The notes under the pieces are model-generated. The model did no database searches. It saw only the letters and a list, made by a program, of their open reading frames with translations, and had not been told where the DNA came from. Shown in pieces: positions 12,076 through 23,835 of a stretch of 64,000 bases of DNA. Each line of letters opens with the position of its first letter. Within the stretch, counting starts at the first letter, position 1. The position numbers and the translations under genes were made by a program. This DNA comes from Sinonovacula constricta (Eukaryota; Mollusca; Bivalvia; Cardiida; Solecurtidae), in contig CM017555.1 of the NCBI GenBank assembly GCA_007844125.1, positions 28,333,658 through 28,397,657 on the forward strand, in the 5' to 3' direction.

Positions 12076-12862
12076 AATATAAAATATGAAGCATTTTAGG
12101 GCATGCAACATATTTAAAAAAATGACAAAAGGACTCAGTATTAGCATGCTAGTCAGTAGTACATGTCTTTAACAACAACTGTGTCTGGATCGATAGTCAC
12201 ATTGAACATTTAAAACATAACCATGCATCGAAATCAGTCTCTTTTAGACTTGTTATCGATGTGCATTCATCAGAATTTGCTCCTGCAACATATTGATCAC
12301 ATCAATGGAAATTTTAAATAGTTGAAACCGGAAACGTGACTGTTCTGAATCAATACCCACACTCCAATGACATTTACGTAAAGTAATATGGACATCAATC
12401 TGTTACAGCTTTGGTTATGTACAACAATGTGCAGGCTAATCAAAACAGCAACACATAGCTTGTTTAGCATACAATGTCAACTACGTCTAACTTAAAACAA
12501 TTCACCTAGACCTGCAAGGAAATGTGTAGAATGGGTTTCAAATGGTGCTTCATGTGTTTTGCACACCGTTTTCTGCACGCAGATGGTAGCCTGTCGACCT
12601 CACATGAGGCGGTTGTTTGTTTAACATGGGACAATGCAACACAATGCAACACAACTTTGAAATACAGTTTTAGCTCTTAAATATTGTTCATTTGTTGTGT
12701 GACATTTAAATCAGGTGATATATCATTTTGTTCACGGTCATGTTCATTTATCTGATAATTGCATAGTTTCCCCAGAACAAACGCACAGATATAGCCGTTC
12801 AAACGTAGTCTTGGGAAGACATTACTATTGATGAATCACAATACGTTATACAAAATAACATA

Positions 12863-13080
<218 letters not shown>

Positions 13081-13135
13081 GAGCAGATTTTTGATCATGC
13101 AATCTCTCTTTTTTGTATTCTGATCAATAAGAATA

Positions 13136-13560
13136 TATGAAACGTCCTATGAGCATTGCAAAATATACTAAACTCCGAAAAAGCACAGGACAAAGATATT
13201 TAACATGCAAGCCAAGTGAAAAGCAAGAACAAATTTGTGATGAATCATTAAAGGAAAAAAACAAACCCGACAGTTACCGCCTTGGAACGGTCAGTCGGCA
13301 AAATGGCAGCCAGGGATGCTTAAACCGGTTTTGCAGAGCTATAACAAGGCAGACTAGCAGTATCGGAATCCATGTTCACAATAAAATGTTCTGTCAGAAT
13401 AGCGTGCATCATTGTCTTTCAATAACGCATTCAATTTGACGTCAAATACTGTTGTTTATTATACTTATTTTAGCTACCTTAAAAAGAGTCATTTAGGATT
13501 CCGTTCTGTGCTTGATTTAGTGACGTCTATATTTATGCGGTATCTCCACCTTGTTGTCAA
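13136..13560 (+). repeat. Dispersed repeat R1, copy 2
   Basis: Well-preserved copy: GAGCATTGCAAAATATAC, ATGCAAGCCAAGTGAAAAGC, GACAGTTACCGCCTTGGAAC and CAGTCGGCAA. A 100-codon open frame starts in it (13137), but other copies have stops and shifts in it, so it is treated as a repeat, not a gene. It follows TAC/TAA microsatellites. Confidence 0.8.
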
Positions 13561-14166
13561 TTCTAGCTTGTATATCTGTATATATCAGTAGATTCGAGAA
13601 TTGTGACATGAGATGTGTAACATCAAAACTGTATGGAAGAAATGTAAATTGCATACGTGTAAAAACGAACGTGTTTGTGTAAACAAATAACTATGTTAAA
13701 AATATGCAGTGTATACAATATGCAAATAAGAAATTTAATATTGGCGGATGTCCCATTGTTTTTGTAGTAAGTGCTAAGGATTTTTGCGTTAATACGTTGG
13801 CTTGTTTGAAGTAAACAAAACGACCCTTTTGTCAAGTTTTGGTTTTAGATGTATAAACTATCTTCCCATCTGACAACTGATTGGTTTAAAGATTCCGACG
13901 ACTCACCAACCACCGCAATTTGTGACTTAAATGTGTTCCCAATGACGTCATTAAAAGTCATTAAAGGTAAGAACTATTAAACTGGACAATCAAACAAGTT
14001 AGAGGTATTTTATTCTGTTTGTACACGCTTTTAGAATCCATTTAAAGAGAAAATGATGTACATGTATATATACAACATCGTATACCTTCGTATATTGATA
14101 CGTGTGCCATAATTATTCCTAATTTGTTATCTTAACTCGATATTGTTGTGCACGTCTCTTTGTCTC

Positions 14167-14275
14167 TGTATCTCTCTCTCTCTCTCTCTCTCGCTCTCTC
14201 TCTCGCTCTCTTTCTCTCCCTCCCTCTCGCTCTCTCTCTCTCTCTCGTTTTCTTGCTTTTTCTTTCTCTGACTTT
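14167..14275. repeat. TC microsatellite
   Basis: CT dinucleotide tract with CG and CCC interruptions. Confidence 0.9.
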
Positions 14276-15889
14276 CTCTAAATAAATATATAAATAAAAA
14301 ATATTACACAAGAGTATCGCTTAAATATTCCAGGATTTCAGGCAATGACAAGTGAATCAGGATGGACGTGACGACATGAAGAAAAACATGACTGGCTTTG
14401 CTGCATAAGCATTCTCAATACTAGAGACCAAGCCAAAATAATTGCTACATTAGGTCAGTCAGCTACTGACAGAACCTTAAAATAAATAGTCCACTACAGT
14501 TCTGGTGTGTATGCATTGTATCTCTTTGCACGTTATTAGTATTTCCTGTTACACGGGCATCTGACTGTTGTTTGAATTAGTTGGCTATAGTTTGTCAGAA
14601 AGGCAGAAATTGACAGTAAGGCATCGTGACATAACTATGATTGCGTATATATATTGGTTCAAAAAAAGTACCCGTGTAAGCTATGATCTTGTTCGAAAAG
14701 GTAACCGATTTTCATTTTAAGCACACTACAATGAATATACACGTGGGGTTTGTTCATATCTTTTTCTCAAGCATATTAATAGAATATTTCATCGCTTTAC
14801 ATTTCTAAAAAATATAGTTACAGAGACAAAAAAATTGGGTTACGATACATGTGTGTAGTACAGGTTAAGCTCCAGTTTAAACCCCTGTATAACTCTCACA
14901 TTACAAAAATTGATTACCACCTAGTAAACAAATAACAAATTGATAAAAGACAGTTTTTTAACTGTCAAAGAATTTTAAGATGGCAAAAAGGTTCTTTTTA
15001 ATGGATATTGTAGAGACTTCATTTGCATGTTTACAATTTTTGTTTTTATCCGCCAAGTATTTAATTACATATTTAAAAAAAACGTTCGCCTTTTCACTGC
15101 TAGGGCGTATGATCCGTAGAATTTACCTGCTAGAGAACAAATATATACGTATGCATGGGATGAATTTGACACACCCTCCATTCGTACGTTAAGTCAGGGA
15201 ATCTGTCATACACATGCTCGAAATGTCAGTAGAAGATGTAAGCTTGTGATATAGTTAAAATGGCAACAGGATCATGTCTGCGTGTTTTTAAGTGTTGCAT
15301 GTAGCTTCTATTTTTATTGCTCATGTGTTACAGTTGATTTATCATACTTGTAGTTCGACCATTTTGTCTTGTTTTCAATATAGCGATTATCTAAGGTTAT
15401 TTAAACCTCGACAATGTCAAAACATGTTTAGTCAGTTGACACCTTAGTTGGCAGTCAGTCTCAATACCATGTCTCGATACTTTAAAATGTACTGTGAAAA
15501 GTATATGTATTGCATCGCCATGACTGTATTTTTTCTAGTATGTTAAAATCATACCGGAATTCTTTTGCATTAACTATCAACAACGTTGAAATATTCCATA
15601 AAAAATAGCAGAGAAGGATAAAACATGGCATTTCCAAATTATTAAACATATGTTGCTTTAACTTATATAAATGTCACGTGCTCATAAGCATGCCTAATTT
15701 AACCACCACATGTTTATTTACTAAAATATACGTTTTAGTTTGACAATATACGGCAGACGTGTGATATATTTCACGTTAATGATGGGTTTCCTACATCCAG
15801 TAATTCTGTATCAGCTGTACACAATATATAACGTAGAGTCATGTCGTTAGAGGGCTTGGTTAACATATGTATATCACGTATTTAGTTTT

Positions 15890-16200
15890 GTTTTGTTTGT
15901 TAATTGGGTTTAGAGTCCCACCAACAGTATTTTAGTTATCTGGAGACTTGAAGCAGATATAGTGCTGCCTTCACTGTGTATAGCATGCCGTGAACACCTG
16001 GCATGATACCACACCCAGTCACAGTATCCTGACACCGGGCCAACCAGTCGTGGAACTACCCTTATATTTGCTTAAGCGTTAGCAAGGGAGCTATACCACT
16101 ACCATTTTTAACGACTTTGGTAAGTCGCGGCCAGGGATCGAACCCGGGGCATTCCGTACCTGAAGCCGACGCTCTACCGATTTCGCTACCAGAACCGGTT
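15890..16200 (-). mobile_element. tRNA-derived SINE with conserved core (Meta-like), copy 1
   Basis: Minus-strand SINE. The tRNA-like head has box A-like GGTAGCGAAATCGGTAGAGC and box B GGGTTCGATCCC, then a core with GGGTGTGGTATCATGCC and ATACACAGTGAAGGCAGCAC, and a 3' end near GGGACTCTAAACCCAATTAA followed by AAACAAAA-like sequence. It is flanked by a perfect 12-base target-site duplication GTATTTAGTTTT (15878-15889 and 16201-16212). Core and tail resemble widespread bivalve SINEs of the RUDI/Meta type, from memory and unchecked. Confidence 0.85.
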
Positions 16201-16240
16201 GTATTTAGTTTTAACCTGATTATACTCCAATCGCGTTAAA

Positions 16241-18055
16241 CGCATTGTATTCGGCGCCGTATGACCTATCAAGTGTCGGTGTGCCGTAAAAAAATAAAAA
16301 AAAAATAAACAAGAGATGTATAAGTGGTGAAATTTCGTTCAATATGCTAACTGGACGCTAATTTAATTGAAGGTTTGAAAGGCAATGAGACTTTTGAGAA
16401 TATTGCATTTTGCCTAGTAGTAATGAGACTGAGACCGCAAGTAACGTGATGAAATTTACATAAATTGATGTACAAGTTGTGTTCGTGATAAATATTCTGT
16501 ACTTGCCGAGGATTGTCTATTTCCGGTTAAGAATATTTAACAATCGCATTCTGGCATATATTTATGAGAAGAAATCAATATCTATGTACGATGATTTCTA
16601 GCGAGCTCAAAGCCTATTAATCGAAATAATGGCGTTAATTTTGTAAATGTTTTACACCTGATGAACTAGTTATTAACAATTGATTAATTATTGGCAGATG
16701 TTAAAATTTCCACATCCTCCTATTGACTAGCCTCAGAAGCCGGTGTTTTAGGTGTTGGTGCGGGTATATTATTAATAAGTTTATGCATAAACATATTTGA
16801 AATTAGGTATAATGATATTTGCTGCTTTTGCTAGAATTAACCCAGTAATAGCCATCGAAGAAAAAAATAAGAAGCATGCTGAACGTGTTTTCGTGTATAT
16901 AATATGGCCAGATGCGCATTTGACATGTTTGATTCTCCTACGCATCAATTAGTATACCCGGTTCTACACCTTAGGTGTATGCCAAGAATAGGCAGAGAGC
17001 ATGACATTATTATGGAACTATAGTTCTCATAAGATGTATGATTTTACAAAATATAACCGTTTTTGCATTCCACGTAACATTGTAGGTTTTTTAAACAACG
17101 AACCTCTTCAAGACCTACACACAATCGCACACTGAGATACAGATTTTGTTGTCAAACATATGCTTGTGTTATAAAAAAGGCAATGTCTTTAAAATTCACA
17201 CGACTTACATTACATGTATATGTATACTTAAACATACAGTACACACACAAGTTTTCTGTTTTAATACACATCAGGCACGATGTTTAATAATTTTATTAAT
17301 AATTAAAATAAATAATGTTAATAATTAATAAATATTTTATTTCAACTTTTAATTCGAGCCTTTTAATAGACTTCAAATTGTTACTTTTTTGTTAGTTTGT
17401 TTAAGCTTTAATTTACAAACGAATTCTTTAGAATGATTGAATTAAGTGTATTGGGAAGATATAAACACATTGACTTTGACAAGGCTTCAGGTACAAAGGC
17501 AAATATCCGTTATGTTACCTAATCTGGAATTAACCAACATTGAGGTAGAGAAATAAAGAAATGAAACATACAACTCATTGTTCATCATCAATAACTAAAA
17601 GAAAAAAATGAATCGTCCAAAATATTTTGTTTAAATGTAATGGAAAATATCATATAATAATACGTCGTTTTTTAATACAATCTGTGTATAAATCAAGGAC
17701 GCCGCAGTCTCATAAAAGGACATATATGCTTCAATCAAGCTGTGTCATTTGCTAGGAGAGGGGTAAATGATTTCTCCACTTTACAATGTATCGCATGTTT
17801 TTGACACGTGTCTGTTTCAGACGTGTTGTTAACATATGATATCAATAATAAATAAATATGAAAATGTCATATGTGTATTGTCACAGATATCAAAATGTGA
17901 AAAAGCACATGACACAGGTATTCACATACAAGCCAAATATAATAGTAACACCAAATATGCGATGATTTATTTAACTGTGTGGCTTCTCAAATGGAAGCAA
18001 TAAAATGAAAACTGATCGATTTGAATGCAAAAAATTACGTTTGACTTGACAAATG
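16241..18055. repeat. Segmental duplication, unit A, left block
   Basis: Non-coding block matching 41801-45605 in the same orientation. Shared landmarks include CGCATTGTATTCG at both left ends, the TGTACTTGCCGAGGATTGTC stretch, the CACGATGTTTAATAAT site and AATCAAGCTGTGTCATTTGC. The partner is longer by three insertions. The left end falls in a repeat tail (CGCCGTATGACCTA...GTGTGCCGTAAA) and the right end in a dispersed repeat copy. No gene is seen here. Confidence 0.88.
17865..18055 (+). repeat. Dispersed repeat R1, copy 3 (unit A)
   Basis: Short form lacking the CCGCCTTGGAACGG middle; keeps GTATTCACATACAAGCCAAA, TCAAATGGAAGCAA and GAAAACTGATCGATTTGAAT. Shared with 45417-45605. A/B similarity ends inside or just after it. 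Confidence 0.65.
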
Positions 18056-18500
18056 GCTTGACAAATACAAAATAAAAGCTGACATCTGTATAAAATCGAC
18101 AGGGTCCATTTACAGTTTAATGTGTTTGGGTATCGTTCCGACTAACCACAACATTATGTTCCTGTCGAAAAAAAATCATTCAAATATTAATTACGTGACA
18201 GTGATAGTTGCTACTTTGGCTTCTACAAAACATCTACGTATTTGAAAATATTGAGTAATTTTACGGACCACCGTCAAAAAGCCAGCTCAAACAAAGTTAT
18301 TTATACGTTTTCAATTAGGATGTGTTTTACCTGATCTTATTCTGTGGATGCTATTTGATTAAACAAATGATTAAATGTACTATACATAACATTTTCTATG
18401 TCCTGTAGTAGTATCCTATACGTAGCATCCTGTAAGTGCCGAGAACACATGACACATGTTACACTTAAGTTACTTTGTAAATGTATTACATATACATACA

Positions 18501-18615
<115 letters not shown>

Positions 18616-18664
18616 ACTTCAGATATCAGACAAATATTGATGCAGGAATATGCTAGGGTATACT

Positions 18665-18816
18665 ATGTATTATACTGTATTACACATCGCGATTCTCACG
18701 TTTACAGTCGTCCCTGTAGCTCAAGGAAGCCTTTAACTGGCCAACCAAACCCACTGACTGCGGCTGTGTTAGGTCCTGAAGATCCGGGTGTAGCATTGGT
18801 AACCGATGGCCACAAG
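18665..18816 (+). pseudogene. FReD locus 1, relic of exon 1
   Basis: Degenerate counterpart of the FReD first exon. The ATG and a recognisable signal peptide ([20 protein letters not shown]) remain, but the frame meets TAA at 18734, where the intact genes read S-F-W. Bases matching [10 protein letters not shown] follow in another frame, then an internal deletion of roughly 130 bases removes the whole cysteine head before the segment matching the end of the exon. The donor site is GCAAGT in place of GTAAGT. It lies directly after a 106-base TA repeat, the same position relative to a TA repeat as in FReD 2. Confidence 0.8.
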
Positions 18817-19416
18817 GCAAGTCAACATGTTCTGCCTAATTTCGGGTTGTACCTTCTAATTTCTATCGAAGTTTAGATTTTTTTATAGTTAGGTATTTAT
18901 TTCTTTAATGCTTAATTTATATACATATATAGTTGTCCTACAAGCAATTTAAAAAAATCGCCACGAAATGTTAAGCGTCATCAACATGCGATGCTCTACA
19001 AGGACTACATGATCAATTTAACGCCCTCTTTCTACAGTAAAATAATGCATCGACACACCTTTTAGGATCTACAACTGTATTCATGTGCAAGACAGTGGCA
19101 CACGGTTTTGCCCGTTTGGCTTTAAATACACACTAAGGTAATCAAGGACATGTATCATGCCAAACAACCAAAGTCAAAACAACATATTTTTCAAGGACGG
19201 TAAAATTTAAAAATGTGTGTAGGCTTTTATCTACCGTCATTGTGTTCAAAATCTCGCGCTCTAAATTCCGTAAACGAAAACATTTAGTTATTATGCCATC
19301 ACTTGCTCTTTCCTTCAATTAAAATCACAGCGATGCATACATCATTAGTTATATAAGAAAAACATTGCAATGCTTGTTATTAATAAAGTTTGTTTAAGTA
19401 TACTTTAGGAGTGATA

Positions 19417-19797
19417 GACTGGCTAGTGAGTGGTGGCTGGACCGTAATTCACCTACGCCAAGATGAGTCGGTTGACTTCTACGGGAACTAATCGGATTAT
19501 GCTGCCTGGTTTAGAAAACCCTCGGAAAAGTACTGGCTTTGTCCAAACACAGATTACTCGACCCAGAACAACGTGGAGCTACACATCTACATTCAGATTT
19601 AGGATGTGTTTCTCCTGCAGAAGAGAGTAAAGGAGGGGGGGTGTATTGCATGCAATACAAGTAATTTAAACGGTCTTTATCTGTCTGGTATGCACATCAA
19701 GTACGCTTACGGTATGAACTGGGAGGTTCCATGGGGACATTTCTACTCACTCAAGAAAACAGTCATGAAAGTGAGAAGGGTACATCAAACATGTTAA
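19417..19797 (+). pseudogene. FReD locus 1, relic of exon 2
   Basis: Decayed fibrinogen-domain exon. It begins around GGWTVI; the expected first 100 or so bases with DCLDIYERG are missing. Two in-frame stops, TAA at 19489 (in place of the Trp of RNWSDY) and TAG at 19600, plus a deletion of about 200 bases covering the calcium loop, destroy the product. The last part, NTSNLNGLYLSG to MKVRRV, is still readable and ends at TAA 19795. Its terminal segment shares bases with FReD 3 that FReD 2 lacks (for example GGGACA, TACTCACTCAAG). Clearly non-functional as a FReD; its transcription cannot be judged. Confidence 0.88.
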
Positions 19798-21124
19798 CGA
19801 TGTTAACCCGATTATTTTTTATTTAGTATTATAACCAATTTATAAAGTTTATACAAGAATTGTCGATGATATATTAAAATGCAGAAACCGTATGGTTATG
19901 CGAGAGGGAGCAATACAATCACGAAATCCGGAAGAATGTTGACGATAGAATTAATACAATGATTGTACTAACTGTCAAATTGCATTAGGTGTTATTGCAA
20001 AGTTAAACCCTTGCCTGCATAATTCAAATTTATAGCAACCCCATTTTATTTTTACACTTTTAGGTAAACTTTAGTAACAGGTATTGTATGTTGTGCAGTC
20101 TACGTATTCCATTGCATGATCATTTTGCTTGGTTAGGTATTTGCTATTTAAATATCACCTCTTAATCAGTAGTGGATTTATATTTTGTCATAGCATATTA
20201 TACATAATAATGACTTCAAGATGCTTAAGATTTTAAATCTGGACAAAATATTTAAACATGACGAAATGTTTAAACCTAAAAATAACAACGCTTCACAACA
20301 AACTGATTTCAGTGTTTTGTTCGTTTGTATTGTAAAAATTAGATAACCGTTAAAAATTACGATACAAAATGTAACATACCACAGGCCTTACCGTCTTGAT
20401 GTAGCACGTTTCAATGTCGGTGAATATTTGGACGTAGTACGTCCTCGTAATCGTTTGATCCGTTACACACAGTCTGGTCTTGACTCACTAGATACAATTT
20501 ATGAACTAATTTCATGTCTAGACTTAAAATTATAATTTGTCCTCTTCTCTCTTGTTTTTTATGTTCTTAACCTGGTTTGACATTTTGTGCAGTGCAACAT
20601 ACATCCATTAATGAGATAAAAATGTGTATAATGTGTCTAACGTCTTGGGTCGTTTTTTACATACTTTACGTTCACGTACATTATACCTTTGTTCTTGTCT
20701 GGAATGAAATGAAACATATATGTATGTACCTTTCATCATCTGTTGTAGCTATCATCTACATATGCATTTTAGTGTAAATTTTAGGGAAATAGTTAGCCCG
20801 TATCCATGTGTTATTTCTAGCTGTATGTAGTTTATATTTTGCAACTTGATATAAATATAACCTCAAACAATCCAGCCAATTATGTCGAACCAACTGTTTG
20901 CCGGTTTTTACTGTCACTACGGAGCATTTCTTTATTCGCTGCTAAATCACGTAAGCTGAACCTTGCTATAAGGACCTTATACATCTCAACGTAAAAACTC
21001 TAAGGAAGCTTAAACAGTTAGAATATATAGAATAGATAACTAAGGAAATACCATATAAGAATTACCTCATATATATAAATCTAAATTACCTCCAGACAAA
21101 GGCAAAGAGTTAAATTATATTGCG
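19798..21124. other. No gene seen
   Basis: AT-rich sequence after the FReD relic; no repeat family recognised. Confidence 0.6.
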
Positions 21125-21300
21125 TTTACAGGCATTCTCTTTTGCCCACTGACCATTCCAAAGCGGTAACTGTTGGGTTTGATATTTTAATGTCTCATCA
21201 CAGATGTGTTCTTATTTCTAGGCTGGCTTGAATGTGAAGACTTCTGGTCTGTGCCTTTTTCAAATGTTGGTATATGTTGCAATTCTAATATGACTTAGTC
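21125..21300 (-). repeat. Dispersed repeat R1, copy 5
   Basis: Reverse-strand copy: the complement contains GCAACATATACCAACATTTG, GGCACAGACCAGAAG, AACAGTTACCGCTTTGGAAT and GTCAGTGGGCAA. Confidence 0.7.
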
Positions 21301-21574
21301 ATATATTATTGTGATATAATTCTTACAGTGTACAGTGTATAAAGGAAACTGAATTGTATTTCAAACATGTAATATATAATTACATATAGCTTTCACTTAA
21401 GCTACAGCACACTATTGAATATTGTACTTCTTATAATGAAAAAAAAAAATGACATAGTACCTTAACTATTAAAATGCATACAGAATATCGATGTTTTGTT
21501 TTGTTTGTTTTTCTGTTTGTTTATTATTATGTAGTTTCAGTTTGATTGTTTGCTTGTTGTTGTTTTTGTTACAT

Positions 21575-21672
21575 CGTACCGACGCAAGTATGATCATATT
21601 TGAGGCGTCCGCCCAATTATTGGTGGAGGAAGACCCCATACGTATGGCTTGGTAGAACCGCAGGTTAGATGG
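21575..21672 (-). mobile_element. SINE-like repeat, third family, partial copy
   Basis: Only the distal part is present (GCGTCCGCCCAATTATTGG, GGAGGAAGACCCC, TTGGTAGAACCGCAGG); the tRNA-like head seen at 8366-8530 is missing or decayed. Orientation is by analogy with that copy. Confidence 0.4.
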
Positions 21673-23655
21673 TTATGCTCCCCACATTAAATCTCTCGCC
21701 TTGATTAGGACTGGAAACCGCGCGATGTGGGTTGAGGAGTTTGAAGCAAACAACTCTATCTGTTCTGACACTGTTGTCAAAAGCATGTTTATGTATTTTG
21801 TGTTTGAACATATTATTTTTCTTTCGCAAAATAAATATCCATAATATAGATTGACACTTATAAGTCGATATACTGCTTTGGCCGACAAACTGTGGAACGT
21901 CACATTATTGGCAGGGACAGAAAATCGGTCTGAACTATTTTGTACACAACAGAGTTATTGGTCAAGAATAACATTTGTCCAATGAATTTTGAATCTGGCA
22001 CATTTATCGATCTAAATGATTTCCGCTTTAGTATCATCGCCATAGTAAACTTATTGTCAGTATACTGGCAACATAAAAACATCTTCAAATGGTGGGAACT
22101 GACAGAATATGCAAACAACACAAGTGACATCAATCTCCACCTTTTTAGGTTTTAAAATTGTCGATTATGGTTTCGATGTCCAACAGATAACTGATAATTG
22201 AACAAATCTACCGCAGGTAAATGATATCGGGTGGTTTTGTGATTTTGACAAAGCTCATCATTGTGTAAAAAAAGGGTATAGTACAACAGAGTTGTATTGT
22301 TATTGTGGCTGCAGTAAACAATTAATGAATCTTTCGACAGACTAATGATTATCAGATACTAAAAGGCCATACACTATATATTAAATAGACAATTGTCGTT
22401 AATCTTCACGTCAGCATTTTGTTTGCATTAACATTTAATATAATACACTTTTGTTAGAATAAACTGCAGCGAAAGCAACTATAAATTCTTTATTAATGCA
22501 TAAGTTATCCAATTTGCTTGTTAAAGATCAGATGTGATTTTAATATCTCGCAGTGACTAATTATGGTAATTTTAGTGACGCTCAGAGTGTTAACAAGTTT
22601 ACAATATCAAATCATTATTGAGTAAGCAATTAATACATTTAATACAATTTAAAGAAAAAAATAATACACTACACTACCCAGCCATATTGCACACTGTATT
22701 AACTATATCATACTCATGATTATTTTAAAATTAACAGTTGCAAATCATGTAATGTCCTCTAAAGTAATGCGTCTAATTTAACCTCAGGCATTGTCATTAT
22801 GGCAGAGTAAAAGCTTAGAACTCTATTCTGGTCTCGTTGGAACTGTTCGTGACAGGTTTAAGAATTAATTCACTCTACAGTTTTACACAGACACATTTCT
22901 GTCCCCAGAAATACAAATTACTTTAAGGTCGAGTGTAAACAGAAATAGCTAAATGGACACTTCATGTGAGCAAACCCATTGCTTAAGTATTCAAAAATTC
23001 TTATTCTATGGCGTGTGAAAAAAGATGTATAGTTTCAATTTGAGCGTCTATACTGAGGTTTGTTCTAGGCTAATATATAACATGGTCGCCGTATCTGATA
23101 TAGACGTAAATCTAATAATTTAGGCCAAAACATGTTGTTACATTTTGTTTTAAAATTGTAACACATTTCCATGAACAGAATATAATGAAAACAAAATATA
23201 ACGTGTACCTGAGTCTTCAGACGTTATTTCTGTGGCTTTCTGTGATACCATTTTCAAATCTGTATCGCGTGTCTGGGTGTGTAAATACATATGTCGCCTT
23301 TTTATGAAATGATTTAACAGAAATAAACCGAAAATCATGCTAAATACAGTTTACTGAAATGGTTGATAGAACGATGTTTTTGTATGTGTATATTAAGCAG
23401 TAATGCTGCTCATTATATTTTGAGACCCATCTTTTGTCTCGATTCTTGGCTATGTTCTTAAGGCTCAATGTGGAGGGACAGACAAATGGTCACTCAACTA
23501 TAGATAAACCTTTGTTATATAATGTTCCTGAAAAAAATCTGCGCATTGGTGATGTGAATTGTTCCGCAATGTGTCATATATGCCGCGCTACTATTACTTT
23601 GCAGTTTTCTATGCATACAATCGAAAACATGCTTGAGATCTTGTGGGGTTTTGTG

Positions 23656-23761
23656 CTTGTGTGTGTGTGTGTATGTGTGTGTGTGTATGTGTGTGTGTGT
23701 GTGCGTGCGTGTGTGTGTGTGCATAAGGTTAAACAATAATTTACCGCTGTACGCTTGCACT

Positions 23762-23793
<32 letters not shown>

Positions 23794-23835
23794 CTAATGT
23801 TGAACAATAATTTACAGCTGTACGCTTGCACTACG
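23656..23835. repeat. GT microsatellite with 72-bp duplication
   Basis: A GT tract, then AACAATAATTTACCGCTGTA and CGCTTGCACTACG, a second GT tract (23764-23792) and again AACAATAATTTACAGCTGTA with CGCTTGCACTACG. Tandem copy of tract plus flank. Confidence 0.88.

Noticed and set aside
13137..13439. 100-codon frame with conserved look (also similar pieces at 39855, 58345 and 61106)
   Set aside because: All are R1 repeat copies; the similarity is that of the repeat, and frames shift or stop between copies.
16120..16200. Possible functional tRNA gene on minus
   Set aside because: Box A and box B are present, but the sequence continues into a SINE body and is bounded by a target duplication; the cloverleaf stems are not convincing.
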